DNA from: Clostridiales bacterium UBA5888
Lineage (GTDB): Bacteria; Bacillota; Clostridia; Oscillospirales; Oscillospiraceae
DNA length: 63,758 nt
Assembly: GCA_002431965.1 (NCBI GenBank)
Contig: DJEW01000014.1
Coordinates: 1-63,758, forward strand
Direction: 5' to 3'
Positions 24,958 through 33,251 of the stretch are shown here, piece after piece. Under the pieces are notes generated by a model that searched no databases, had not been told where the DNA came from, and worked only from the letters and a program-made list of their open reading frames with translations. Numbering within the stretch: the stretch's first letter is position 1; each line of letters begins with the position of its first letter. Position numbers and translations under genes: made by a program.

Positions 24958-25020
24958 ACAGGACAGGTTTTAACCTTGTCTTCTGGCTTAATGCGGGGCT
25001 GGCGCCCCATGTCTGTGAGC

Positions 25021-25134
25021 TTAACCCTGACGCTGCTTGTGCTTGGGGTTCTCGCAGATGACCATGACTTTGCCCTTGCGCTTGATTATCTTGCACTTTT
25101 CGCACATGGGCTTCACGGAAGGTCTAACTTTCAT
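25021..25134 (-). CDS. rpmJ: 50S ribosomal protein L36
   Basis: 37-residue protein MKVRPSVKPMCEKCKIIKRK... ending KHKQRQG. Cys11, Cys14, Cys27 and His32 form the zinc ribbon of the zinc-binding L36 type. AGGAGG lies just upstream (complement of 25141-25146). It follows infA by 11 bases, the usual order. Confidence 0.95.
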   Translation of the reverse strand: MKVRPSVKPMCEKCKIIKRKGKVMVICENPKHKQRQG

Positions 25135-25145
25135 TATAATACCTC

Positions 25146-25364
25146 CTACTTACTTCTCCACGTGATTCTGCCGCGGGTGACGTCGTAGGGCGACATCTGG
25201 ACCGTGACCTTATCGCCGGGAAGTATCCTTATAAAGTTCATCCTTAGCTTGCCTGATATATGCGCCAGTATGATGTGACCGTTGCCGATATCCACCTGGA
25301 ACATGGTGTTGGGCAGGGATTCAACGACCGTGCCCTCGAGTTCTATTACATCGTCTTTTGCCAA
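25146..25364 (-). CDS. infA: Translation initiation factor IF-1
   Basis: 72-residue OB-fold protein with MAKDDVIELEGTVVESLPNT at the start and LPGDKVTVQMSPYDVTRGRI near the end. It binds the 30S A site during initiation. It lies between map and rpmJ as in other Clostridia. Confidence 0.96.
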   Translation of the reverse strand: MAKDDVIELEGTVVESLPNTMFQVDIGNGHIILAHISGKLRMNFIRILPGDKVTVQMSPYDVTRGRITWRSK

Positions 25365-25388
25365 AGTAAATTTCCTCCAAAGTCGGTT

Positions 25389-26156
25389 TTAAATGTCCTC
25401 TGCCATCGTGAGGATCTCCGCTTCGCCGTCGGTGATTGCGATGGTATTCTCGTAGTGTGCCGACAGTGTGCCGTCCGCGGTGACGACTGTCCAGTCGTTG
25501 TCGAGCACCTCCACGTCATATCCGCCGATGTTTACCATCGGCTCTATGGCGATCGTCATGCCCTTTACAAGTCTGGGGTCGGGGTGGCGGTGCGTGCGGT
25601 AGTTGGGCACTTCCGGCGCTTCATGCATCACATGCCCCACGCCGTGCCCCACATAGTCGCGGACGACGGAATAGCCGTGGCTCTCCACGTAGTCCTGTAT
25701 CGCCGCTCCGATGTCTGACACGCGATAGCCCACTCTTGCAAACTTCAGGCCCTCAAAGAAGCTCTGACGGGTCACTTCTATGAGCCGCCTCGCCTCTTCG
25801 CTGATCTCGCCGCAGGGGTAAGTGCCCGCGCAGTCTCCCACGAAGCCCTTGTACGTCGCACCCACATCGACCGACACTATGTCGCCGTTACGGATGACTC
25901 TTTTGCCGGGAATACCATGTATGATCTCATCGTTGACGGACACGCAGGCGCTGGCGGGAAAGCCGCCGTAACCCAGAAAGGTCGGCACTGCGCCGGATTT
26001 CACAATGAACTCATGCACACATTTGTTTATCTGCCTGGTGGTCACACCGTCCGCGATCGCCTGGCGTGCAATACTGCGCGCACCCGCGGTGATCTTGCCG
26101 GCCTGACGCATCAGCTCGATCTCGTGCGGGGATTTAATATATATTCTCTCTGACAT
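25389..26156 (-). CDS. map: Methionine aminopeptidase, type I
   Basis: Removes the initiator methionine from new proteins. 255 residues. The five metal ligands of the pita-bread fold are visible: Asp in VSVDVGATY, Asp in GDCAGTY, His in GHGVGHVMHE, Glu in AIEPMVN and Glu in HYENTIAI. The frame is open to 26288, but the start at 26156 gives the family N-terminus (SERIYIKSPHEIELMRQAG) and lies one base after the adk stop codon. It therefore relies on coupling with adk. Confidence 0.94.
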   Translation of the reverse strand: MSERIYIKSPHEIELMRQAGKITAGARSIARQAIADGVTTRQINKCVHEFIVKSGAVPTFLGYGGFPASACVSVNDEIIHGIPGKRVIRNGDIVSVDVGATYKGFVGDCAGTYPCGEISEEARRLIEVTRQSFFEGLKFARVGYRVSDIGAAIQDYVESHGYSVVRDYVGHGVGHVMHEAPEVPNYRTHRHPDPRLVKGMTIAIEPMVNIGGYDVEVLDNDWTVVTADGTLSAHYENTIAITDGEAEILTMAEDI

Positions 26157-26157
26157 A

Positions 26158-26790
26158 TCAAAGCCCCAGTTTCTCTTTGATTGCTGCCGTTGTGGCCTCA
26201 ATGCTCGGCTGATTCTCCACAGTCTTGAGAACGCCCCTCGCCTCATAAAAGGCTTTGAGCGGCTCCGTATCCCTGTGGTAGGTCTCAAGGCGCGCTCTCA
26301 CGGTGTCCGCCGCATCGTCCTTGCGGATGTTCAGCTCGCCTCCGCAGAAGTCGCACACGCCCTCCGCCTTCGGCGGATTGGACACGACGTGGAAGGTGGC
26401 GCTGCAATCGCGGCAGGTGCGGCGTCCGGACATGCGCTGGACAATGGTGTCGTCCGCGATCTCTATAGAGAGCGCGCAGTCGATCGCTATGCCCATCTGT
26501 TCCATCGCCTCCGCCTGCGGGATCGTGCGGGGAACGCCGTCAAGGATATAGCCATTGGCGCAGTCAGGCTCGGCAAGGCGTTCCTTTATGATGGCGATTA
26601 TCACCTCATCCGGAACGAGCTTGCCGGCGTTGATAAACGCCTCAGCCTTGAGTCCTACGGGCGTGCCATCACGGATGGCAGCCCGCAGGATGTTGCCTGT
26701 GGAAATTGTAGGTACGTTGAGGATCCTGCTCAAAATTTCTGCCTGAGTACCTTTACCGGCGCCGGGTGCGCCAAGAAGTATAAGCCTCAT
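26158..26790 (-). CDS. adk: Adenylate kinase
   Basis: Interconverts AMP, ADP and ATP. 210 residues with P-loop GAPGAGKGTQAE at 7-18 and an AMP-binding region. The long LID domain carries two CxxC pairs (CRDC and CDFC near residues 130 and 150), the structural zinc site typical of Gram-positive enzymes. It lies between secY and map in standard order. Confidence 0.96.
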   Translation of the reverse strand: MRLILLGAPGAGKGTQAEILSRILNVPTISTGNILRAAIRDGTPVGLKAEAFINAGKLVPDEVIIAIIKERLAEPDCANGYILDGVPRTIPQAEAMEQMGIAIDCALSIEIADDTIVQRMSGRRTCRDCSATFHVVSNPPKAEGVCDFCGGELNIRKDDAADTVRARLETYHRDTEPLKAFYEARGVLKTVENQPSIEATTAAIKEKLGL

Positions 26791-26801
26791 ATGCGCTCCT
26801 A

Positions 26802-28091
26802 TCAGGAAAGGAAGCCCTTATAGTTGCGCATCAGCAGCTCGCCCTCAAGTGTACGGACGGTCTCAAGCGCAACGCCGACCACGATGATGATGGACGTGCC
26901 GCCAAGGGACAGACCTGTAAGGGAAGCCGAAGAGCTGAAATGAGAGACAAGAATGGGTACCACGGCGATTATGCCCAGGTAGATCGCACCGAAGAGCGTG
27001 ATCTTGTTGAGAACTCTCTGGATGAATTCGCTGGTGGGCTTGCCCGGACGGAAGCCGGGGATATAGCCGCCGTTCTTCTTGAGATTGTTTGCCACTTCAA
27101 TGGGATTGAACTGTATCGTGGAGTAGAAGTAGGCAAAGAAGATTATCAACAGGAAGTAGATAACCGCGTAGGTGATGGAGCTCGTGTCGAACGCTTTCAT
27201 TATCCAGCTGTCCGTGCCCTTGCCGCTGAACGCCGCGATGGTGGCGGGCAGGGAGGCGATGGACTGGGCAAAGATAATGGGCATAACGCCGGACATGTTC
27301 ACCTTCATGGGCAGATGTGTGCTCTGACCGCCGTACATCTTGCGCCCCACGACCCTCTTCGCGTACTGCACGGGGATCCTGCGCTCTGCGTCGTTGACGT
27401 AGACTATCAGCACGATTATCGCCAGCGCGCCCAGGTACATCAGCACCGCGACCCACCACTGGAGATCGCCGGTGATGCAGTTGCGGATGGAGGAAACGAT
27501 GCTGACGGGGAAGCGGGAGATGATGGAGGCAAACAGGATCATGGAGATACCGTTGCCGATGCCGTTTTCGGTGATCTGCTCGCCGAGCCACATGATAAGC
27601 GCGGAGCCGGAGGTGAACGTCAGGATGATGACGATCGCCGCCCAGACGCTGCCCTGAGCCTCAGCGGTGAGAATGCCGTTGTTCTTGATGAGCATGTAGT
27701 AGGCAAAGCCCTGGAGAAGACCGATGCCCACGGTGGAGTAACGGGTGATGGAGGCGATCTTCTTTTTGCCTTCCTCGCCGCCTTCCTTGCTCAGGCGCTC
27801 AAGTGCAGGGATAGCGATGCACAGAAGCTGGATGATGATGGAGGCGTTGATATAGGGCTGGATGGAAAGCGCGAAGATCGTCGCCTGCGAGAAGGCACCG
27901 CCGGACATGACGTCCAGCAGGCCGAGAACGGTGTTCTGCATATAGGTGAAGTACTGCGAAAGCGCCGCAGTGTTGACATAGGGTACAGGTATGGAGTTGC
28001 CAAGACGATAAAGCAGGATTATAAGCAGAGTGAAGAGTATCTTCTTGCGAAGCTCTTCAATCTTCCATGCATTACGTAAAGTCTGAAGCAC
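26802..28091 (-). CDS. secY: Preprotein translocase subunit SecY
   Basis: Protein-conducting channel of the general secretion pathway, 429 residues with ten hydrophobic segments. SecY signatures include RLGNSIPVPYVNTAAL, the plug-side region around SGGAFSQATIFALSIQPYIN, and the cytoplasmic ribosome/SecA loops around RRIPVQYAKRVVGRKMYGG and FRPGKPTSEFIQRVL. It follows rplO with no gap. Confidence 0.96.
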   Translation of the reverse strand: MLQTLRNAWKIEELRKKILFTLLIILLYRLGNSIPVPYVNTAALSQYFTYMQNTVLGLLDVMSGGAFSQATIFALSIQPYINASIIIQLLCIAIPALERLSKEGGEEGKKKIASITRYSTVGIGLLQGFAYYMLIKNNGILTAEAQGSVWAAIVIILTFTSGSALIMWLGEQITENGIGNGISMILFASIISRFPVSIVSSIRNCITGDLQWWVAVLMYLGALAIIVLIVYVNDAERRIPVQYAKRVVGRKMYGGQSTHLPMKVNMSGVMPIIFAQSIASLPATIAAFSGKGTDSWIMKAFDTSSITYAVIYFLLIIFFAYFYSTIQFNPIEVANNLKKNGGYIPGFRPGKPTSEFIQRVLNKITLFGAIYLGIIAVVPILVSHFSSSASLTGLSLGGTSIIIVVGVALETVRTLEGELLMRNYKGFLS

Positions 28092-28532
28092 TTATACCAC
28101 CTCTGCCTTTCCGCCGGCCGCCTCGATCTTCTGTTTCGCGGTTTCGGAGAAAGCAGCAGCCTTTACAGTCAGCTTCTTGGTGATCTCGCCGTTGCCAAGG
28201 ATCTTGACACCGTATCTGCACTTGGAGAGTATGCCTGCATCAAGCAGAGCCTGCGCGTCAACAACAGCGCCGTCGTCGAACTTGTCGAGCACGGAGACGT
28301 TGACGGACTCCAGCGGCTTTGCAAAGATATTGTTGAAGCCTCTCTTCGGGATGCGGCGCGCCAGAGGCATCTGACCGCCTTCGAACCCGATGCGGACACC
28401 GCCGCCGGAACGGGCCTTCTGACCCTTGTGACCGCGGCCTGCGGTCTTTCCGTTGCCGGTCGCATGACCTCTGCCCTTGCGCTTGTCGACGTGGGTAGAG
28501 CCTGCTACGGGAGACAGTTCATGAATATACAT
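28092..28532 (-). CDS. rplO: 50S ribosomal protein L15
   Basis: 146 residues with the glycine/arginine-rich N-terminal extension (KRKGRGHATGNGKTAGRGHK) that threads into 23S rRNA and a globular C-terminal half. It is followed immediately by secY. Confidence 0.96.
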   Translation of the reverse strand: MYIHELSPVAGSTHVDKRKGRGHATGNGKTAGRGHKGQKARSGGGVRIGFEGGQMPLARRIPKRGFNNIFAKPLESVNVSVLDKFDDGAVVDAQALLDAGILSKCRYGVKILGNGEITKKLTVKAAAFSETAKQKIEAAGGKAEVV

Positions 28533-28546
28533 TTGGCTTGCCCTCC

Positions 28547-28726
28547 TTATTCTTCTGTGACCTTGACAAGGTAGCCGATCTGGGCGAGCTTGCCGCGGGT
28601 CTGGGGATTGTCGGGCTGTACGGTCTCGTTGCCGATCTTGTGCAGACCGAGAGAGTAGGCAGTTGCGATGTGCTTGTCGTGTCTGCCGCTGAGGCTCTTA
28701 ACGAGCTTTATTCTAAGATTAGCCAT
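28547..28726 (-). CDS. rpmD: 50S ribosomal protein L30
   Basis: 59-residue protein translated from complement 28726: MANLRIKLVKSLSGRHDKHI... ending GYLVKVTEE, matching the bacterial short L30. AAGGAGGG precedes the ATG (complement of 28734-28741). It lies between rpsE and rplO as expected. Confidence 0.95.
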   Translation of the reverse strand: MANLRIKLVKSLSGRHDKHIATAYSLGLHKIGNETVQPDNPQTRGKLAQIGYLVKVTEE

Positions 28727-28738
28727 GTTTCGCCCTCC

Positions 28739-29263
28739 TTAACCCTGGATCTCTTCAGGGGTCTTGCCTCTGACCGCAGCGACCTGAGCGGCGCTGCGCA
28801 GGGACTTGAGGCCTTCCATAGTGGCGGCAACGACGTTGGCGGGGTTGTTGGTGCGCAGGCATTTGGTGCGGATGTTCTTGATGCCGGCTGCCTCAACAAC
28901 GGCACGCACAGCGCCGCCGGCGATAACGCCGGTGCCTTCGGGTGCGGGCTTGAGCAGGACGCGGCCTGCGCCGAAGCAGCCGATGACCTCGTGAGGGATG
29001 GTCGTACCCTGAAGGGTAACGGTGCAGATGTTCTTCTTTGCGTCCTCGAGACCCTTGCGGATAGCCTCGGAGACCTCGTTGGCCTTGCCCATGCCGAAGC
29101 CCACGCGGCCCTTGCCGTCGCCGACGACGCAGAGCGCGGAGAACTTTGCAACGCGGCCGCCCTTGACGGTCTTGCTGACGCGGTTGAGGGAAACTACCTT
29201 TTCGATATACTCGGAAGCGACCTCTTCCTTGCGGCGATCTCTTCTGTCATTGTTGTATGCCAT
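28739..29263 (-). CDS. rpsE: 30S ribosomal protein S5
   Basis: 174 residues: a dsRBD-like N-terminal domain (EKVVSLNRVSKTVKGGRVAKF) and a C-terminal domain (GVIAGGAVRAVVEAAGIKNI). S5 is important for decoding fidelity. The C-terminus ends GKTPEEIQG. Confidence 0.96.
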   Translation of the reverse strand: MAYNNDRRDRRKEEVASEYIEKVVSLNRVSKTVKGGRVAKFSALCVVGDGKGRVGFGMGKANEVSEAIRKGLEDAKKNICTVTLQGTTIPHEVIGCFGAGRVLLKPAPEGTGVIAGGAVRAVVEAAGIKNIRTKCLRTNNPANVVAATMEGLKSLRSAAQVAAVRGKTPEEIQG

Positions 29264-29283
29264 TTTAAGTCTCTCCCCCTTCC

Positions 29284-29643
29284 TCAGAACTTGAGGCCGC
29301 CCTCGCGGGCGCCTTCTGCCAGTGCCTTGACGCGGCCGTGGTAAATATAACCGCCGCGGTCAAACACTACGTCCTCGATGCCCTTCTTGAGCGCGCGCTC
29401 TGCAATGGCTGCACCGATCTTCTTTGCGGCGTCGCAGTTGCCGCCGTTGCCTTCAAAGCCCTTCTCAACGCTGGACGCGGAAACGAGAGTGTTCCCTGCG
29501 ACGTCGTCGATGATCTGGGCATAGATGTTGTTTTCGCTGCGGAAAACACAGAGACGGGGTCTCTCGGCAGTGCCGGAGATCTTGCCGCGAACTCTGTTGT
29601 GGCGCTTGATGCGCTGTCCTCTGGTATCAGGTCTTTTAATCAT
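29284..29643 (-). CDS. rplR: 50S ribosomal protein L18
   Basis: 119 residues, 5S rRNA-binding protein. Typical segments are RIKRHNRVRGKISGTAERPR and VVFDRGGYIYHGRVKALAEG. It lies between rplF and rpsE. Confidence 0.96.
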   Translation of the reverse strand: MIKRPDTRGQRIKRHNRVRGKISGTAERPRLCVFRSENNIYAQIIDDVAGNTLVSASSVEKGFEGNGGNCDAAKKIGAAIAERALKKGIEDVVFDRGGYIYHGRVKALAEGAREGGLKF

Positions 29644-29659
29644 TCAGGCACACCTCCGT

Positions 29660-30202
29660 TTACTTGGCGCCGGTCTTGCCTTCTTTGCGGCGGATGACTT
29701 CGTAGTCGTACTTGATGCCCTTGCCCTTGTAGGGTTCGGGAGGTCTCTTACCACGAACTTCTGCTGCAAACTGGCCGACCTTCTGCTTGTCGATACCCTT
29801 GATGACGACATGGTTTGCGTCGGGAACGTCGATCTGGATCTCCTCGGTCTCAGGTACGATGATCTGATGCGAGTAGCCCAGGTTCATGACGAGGTTTTTG
29901 CCTTCCTTTGCGGCACGATAACCTACGCCGTTGATCTCCAGCTTCTTCTCAAAGCCGTGAGTAACGCCTACTACCATGTTGTTGAGCAGGGATCTCGTCA
30001 GCCCGTGGAGGGAGCGGTTCTCCTTGCTGTCATCGGGGCGCTTGACATGGAGGACGCCTGCGTCCATCTCAACCTTCATCTGCGGAACCATGGTGTACTC
30101 GAGGGTGCCCTTGGGTCCTTTGACGGTGACATGGTTGTTGTCGTCAACCTTGACTTCAACGCCGGCGGGGATAGTGATGGGTTCTCTTCCTATTCTAGAC
30201 AT
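29660..30202 (-). CDS. rplF: 50S ribosomal protein L6
   Basis: 180 residues, two repeated L6 domains. It begins SRIGREPITIPAGVEVKVDD and carries the C-terminal signature RGKRPPEPYKGKGIKY. It binds near the GTPase centre of the large subunit. Confidence 0.96.
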   Translation of the reverse strand: MSRIGREPITIPAGVEVKVDDNNHVTVKGPKGTLEYTMVPQMKVEMDAGVLHVKRPDDSKENRSLHGLTRSLLNNMVVGVTHGFEKKLEINGVGYRAAKEGKNLVMNLGYSHQIIVPETEEIQIDVPDANHVVIKGIDKQKVGQFAAEVRGKRPPEPYKGKGIKYDYEVIRRKEGKTGAK

Positions 30203-30214
30203 TGTGCTACCTCC

Positions 30215-30613
30215 TTACCAAATGAACGCAAGGACTTCGCCGCCGACATGCTCACGGCGAGCCTGCTTGTCGGTCATAACGCCCTTGGAGGTGGAAATGA
30301 TAGCAATGCCCAGTCCCTTGAGGACGCGGGGCAGCTCGTCGGCACCGGCGTAAACGCGCAGTCCGGGCTTGCTGACACGGCGGAGACCCTGAATGGCCTT
30401 CTCCTTGCCGGGCAGGTACTTGAGGGTGATGCGGATAACGCCCTGCGTGCCGTCGTCGATGACCTGATAGTTCTTGATGTAGCCCTCTGTGAGCATTATC
30501 TCGGCTATCGCCTTCTTCATCTTCGACGCAGGAACGTCAACTGTCTCATGCTTCGCGGTTCCGGCGTTGCGGACACGGGTAAGCATATCTGCAATGGGGT
30601 CTGTGATCTGCAT
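30215..30613 (-). CDS. rpsH: 30S ribosomal protein S8
   Basis: 132 residues, a primary 16S rRNA binder of the central domain. Signatures are ITDPIADMLTRVRNA and ISTSKGVMTDKQARREHVGG. Its start is preceded by an unusually long 271-bp spacer after rpsN. ATCAGGAGGAT lies directly upstream (complement of 30620-30630). Confidence 0.96.
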   Translation of the reverse strand: MQITDPIADMLTRVRNAGTAKHETVDVPASKMKKAIAEIMLTEGYIKNYQVIDDGTQGVIRITLKYLPGKEKAIQGLRRVSKPGLRVYAGADELPRVLKGLGIAIISTSKGVMTDKQARREHVGGEVLAFIW

Positions 30614-30884
30614 AGAGTTTATCCTCCTGATTTAGAGTTACCGCATATGCGGTTTCGGCGGCGAGGTTCCATGGCAATGCTTGATTGCCCACGGCCTTTC
30701 GCCATCCTCAGACCGGGTCAGCGTCAATTCGCCTGCGCCGGTCTTTTTATCCATATGGCGGGAGTGATCGGCTCCCGCCTTATGAAACGGGTTGAGTGTG
30801 CGCTCTTTTCAACAGCTATCTTCTGCCTGCCGTCAGAGCGCGGCGGTTTCGTGCGAGCTGACCGAAGGACGTGTTCGCGCGAAA
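30614..30884 (-). other. Long structured spacer between rpsN and rpsH
   Basis: 271 bases where most Firmicutes have a few tens. No coding frame is convincing. It contains the perfect palindrome CCGCATATGCGG (30641-30652) and three inverted repeats: GGCAAT/ATTGCC (30673-30689), GACCGG/CCGGTC (30711-30743) and GGCGGGAG/CTCCCGCC (30757-30779). The spacer RNA should be highly folded. Its role is unknown. Confidence 0.6.
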
Positions 30885-31070
30885 TCAGAAGCTCGCCTTG
30901 CGCACGCCGGGGATCTGACCCTTGTAGGCCAGCTCACGGAAGCAGATACGGCAGATGCCGTAGTTGCGCAGATAGGCGTGGGGACGACCGCAGATCTTGC
31001 AGCGGTTGTACTTGCGGGTGGAGAACTTGGCAGGTGCCTGCTGCTTAAGGATCATAGATTTCTTTGCCAT
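30885..31070 (-). CDS. rpsN: 30S ribosomal protein S14, zinc type
   Basis: 61-residue short S14 with two CxxC pairs (CKIC near residue 24 and CRIC near 40) forming the zinc site, the standard housekeeping form in Firmicutes. It is 14 bases downstream of rplE. Confidence 0.95.
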   Translation of the reverse strand: MAKKSMILKQQAPAKFSTRKYNRCKICGRPHAYLRNYGICRICFRELAYKGQIPGVRKASF

Positions 31071-31084
31071 AACTTTTCTCCTCC

Positions 31085-31624
31085 TTAGTTCACGAAGGGA
31101 GCGCCCATGAGCCTGAGCAGCTCACGTGCCTCTTCGTCGGTCTTTGCGGTGGTGGTGATTGCGATGTTCATGCCGCGCAGCTTCTCGATCTTGTCGTACT
31201 CGATCTCGGGGAAGATGATCTGCTCCTTGAGACCGAGGGAATAGTTGCCGCGACCGTCGAAAGCGTCTGCGGAGATGCCGCGGAAGTCGCGGACACGGGG
31301 CAGCGCCACGTTGAACAGACGGTCAAGGAACTCCCACATGCGATCCTGACGGAGAGTGACCTTCACGCCGACCTTCATGCCCTCGCGGAGCTTGAAGTTA
31401 GCGACGGACTTTCTCGCCACGGTTGCTACGGCATGCTGACCGGTGATGGCGGAAATGTCCTTGATGACCGCGTCAAGCGCCTTCGCATTGTCCTTGCAGT
31501 CGCCGCAGCCGACAGACACGACGATCTTGTCGATGCGGGGGATCTGCATCACGGACTTATACTGGAACTTCTCCATGAGAGCCGGAGCAACTTCCTCAAC
31601 ATACTTTTTCTTCAATCTTGTCAT
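31085..31624 (-). CDS. rplE: 50S ribosomal protein L5
   Basis: 179 residues, binds 5S rRNA and contacts P-site tRNA. Segments such as MQIPRIDKIVVSVGCGD and LPRVRDFRGISADAFDGRGN are characteristic. It lies between rplX and rpsN. Confidence 0.96.
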   Translation of the reverse strand: MTRLKKKYVEEVAPALMEKFQYKSVMQIPRIDKIVVSVGCGDCKDNAKALDAVIKDISAITGQHAVATVARKSVANFKLREGMKVGVKVTLRQDRMWEFLDRLFNVALPRVRDFRGISADAFDGRGNYSLGLKEQIIFPEIEYDKIEKLRGMNIAITTTAKTDEEARELLRLMGAPFVN

Positions 31625-31642
31625 AGTAAGTTATCTCCTTTC

Positions 31643-31948
31643 TCAGATTTCTGCGCCGCACTTCTTGCAGACGCGGGTCTTCTTGCCGTCGGCGAGCTTG
31701 TATGCAACGCGCGTGCCTTTGCCGCACTTGGGGCACACAAGCATGACCTTGCAGGCGTAGATGGGGGTCTCGACCTTGACTATGCCGCCGTCCTGACCCT
31801 GCTTGCGGGGCTTCTGGTGCTTGGTGGCGACATTGACACCCTCGACAGTGACCTTCATTGCCTTGGGGTCGGCGGAGAGGACCTTGCCCTCCTTGCCCTT
31901 GTCCTTGCCGGACAGGACTATGACTTTATCGTCTTTCTTAATGTTCAT
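31643..31948 (-). CDS. rplX: 50S ribosomal protein L24
   Basis: 101 residues with an N-terminal KOW motif (DKVIVLSGKDKGKEGKVLSA), an early assembly protein. The C-terminus has two CxxC pairs (CPKC and CKKC), suggesting a zinc ribbon as seen in several Clostridia. Confidence 0.95.
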   Translation of the reverse strand: MNIKKDDKVIVLSGKDKGKEGKVLSADPKAMKVTVEGVNVATKHQKPRKQGQDGGIVKVETPIYACKVMLVCPKCGKGTRVAYKLADGKKTRVCKKCGAEI

Positions 31949-31963
31949 TCTCTGCGACCTCCA

Positions 31964-32335
31964 TTAAATCACTTCGGGAGCGAGCGACAGGATCTTCATG
32001 TATTCCTTGTCGCGCAGCTCGCGGGCGACGGGTCCAAAGATACGAGTGCCGCGGGGGTTCTTATCGCCGGTGTTGATAAGAACGGCTGCGTTCTCGTCAA
32101 AGCGGACGTAAGTGCCGTCGGCGCGGCGCACGGGCTTGACCGTGCGGACGACGACCGCCTTGACGACGTCGCCCTTCTTCACGCTGCCGCCGGGGGCTGC
32201 CTTGCGGACGGAGCAGACTATAACGTCACCGATGCTCGCGTACTTGCGTCTGGAGCCGCCAAGCACGCGGATGCACTTGAGTTCCTTGGCGCCGGTATTG
32301 TCGGCGACCTTCAGATAAGTTTCCTGCTGTATCAT
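31964..32335 (-). CDS. rplN: 50S ribosomal protein L14
   Basis: 123 residues starting MIQQETYLKVADNTGAKELK, with the GPVARELRDKEYMKILSLAPEVI end. It forms part of the intersubunit surface. Order rpsQ-rplN-rplX is conserved. Confidence 0.96.
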   Translation of the reverse strand: MIQQETYLKVADNTGAKELKCIRVLGGSRRKYASIGDVIVCSVRKAAPGGSVKKGDVVKAVVVRTVKPVRRADGTYVRFDENAAVLINTGDKNPRGTRIFGPVARELRDKEYMKILSLAPEVI

Positions 32336-32350
32336 TCTGTTGTCGCCTCC

Positions 32351-32614
32351 TTACTTAGCCTTCTCAACGATCTCGACCACGCGCCATCTCTTGTCCTTGG
32401 ACAGGGGGCGGGTCTCCATCACGCGGACGATATCGCCAACGCCGCACTCGTTATTCTCGTCGTGCGCCTTCAGGCGGTAGGTGCGTCCGATGATCTTCTT
32501 ATAGGTCTTGTGGGCAACGCGGTCCTCAACAATGACTACCACGGTCTTGTCCATCTTGTCGGACACGACCTTGCCTACGCGGGTCTTACGGGAAGTAGTT
32601 CTTTCTTCGTTCAT
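32351..32614 (-). CDS. rpsQ: 30S ribosomal protein S17
   Basis: 87-residue OB-fold protein with TRVGKVVSDKMDKTVVVIVE and MAHDENNECGVGD-like HDENNECGVGDIVRVMETRP. It binds the 5' domain of 16S rRNA. Confidence 0.95.
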   Translation of the reverse strand: MNEERTTSRKTRVGKVVSDKMDKTVVVIVEDRVAHKTYKKIIGRTYRLKAHDENNECGVGDIVRVMETRPLSKDKRWRVVEIVEKAK

Positions 32615-32628
32615 TCTGGCTTACCTCC

Positions 32629-32817
32629 TCAGTTCTGCTTCTCGCGCAGTATGGTCTTTACGCGAGCAATGTCACGGCGCGTGGCGGAAATCTTTGTGGG
32701 ATTGTCAAGATGATTGGTAGCGTGCTGCATACGGAGCATGAAAAGATCCTTCTTGAGATCCGCGAGCTTGCTCTGGAGCTCTTCAATGGACATATTGCGT
32801 ATTTCGTTTGCCTTCAT
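32629..32817 (-). CDS. rpmC: 50S ribosomal protein L29
   Basis: 62-residue helical-hairpin protein near the exit tunnel: MKANEIRNMSIEELQSKLAD and RDIARVKTILREKQN. It starts two bases after the rplP stop codon. Confidence 0.95.
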   Translation of the reverse strand: MKANEIRNMSIEELQSKLADLKKDLFMLRMQHATNHLDNPTKISATRRDIARVKTILREKQN

Positions 32818-32819
32818 CT

Positions 32820-33251
32820 TTATTCACCACCGTTCTCGGACTCGTCGCCCTTCTTGACTATCTTGGTCTTGATGGGCAATTTGTGGCTGGCAAGGCGGAG
32901 AGCCTCGCGGGCGGTCTCTTCGGGCACGCCTGCGATCTCAAACATCACTCTGCCGGGCTTGACGACTGCGACCCAGTACTCGGGCGCGCCTTTACCGGAA
33001 CCCATACGGGTCTCGGCGGGCTTTGCAGTAACGGGCTTGTCGGGGAAGATCTTTATCCAGACCTGACCGCCGCGCTTGGTGTAACGGGTCATGGCGATAC
33101 GTGCAGCCTCGATCTGGTTGGATTTGATCCAGCCGGGCTCCTGCGCCACAAGACCGAACTCACCGTAGGTGACGAGATTGCCGCGGGTGGCCTTGCCCTT
33201 CATGCGGCCGCGCTGCACTCTGCGGTATTTAACTCTCTTAGGCATTAACAT
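32820..33251 (-). CDS. rplP: 50S ribosomal protein L16
   Basis: 143 residues beginning MLMPKRVKYRRVQRGRMKGK, near the peptidyl transferase centre and A-site tRNA. I use the first ATG (33251), because the AAGGAGG in the rpsC end is nine bases upstream. It overlaps the rpsC stop codon by one base. Confidence 0.96.
   Translation of the reverse strand: MLMPKRVKYRRVQRGRMKGKATRGNLVTYGEFGLVAQEPGWIKSNQIEAARIAMTRYTKRGGQVWIKIFPDKPVTAKPAETRMGSGKGAPEYWVAVVKPGRVMFEIAGVPEETAREALRLASHKLPIKTKIVKKGDESENGGE

Noticed and set aside
24794..25020. Small gene in the rpmJ-rpsM spacer
   Set aside because: The frames there consist of the palindromic repeat and hairpins, lack ribosome-binding sites, and have no family resemblance.
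29525..31048. Open frame of 507 codons on the plus strand across rplR-rpsN
   Set aside because: Antisense shadow of rplF, rpsH and rpsN; composition is not that of a real protein.
31433..32713. Open frame of 426 codons on the plus strand across rplE-rpsQ
   Set aside because: It is antisense to five conserved ribosomal protein genes, has no recognisable domain, and arises from the biased codon use of the real genes.
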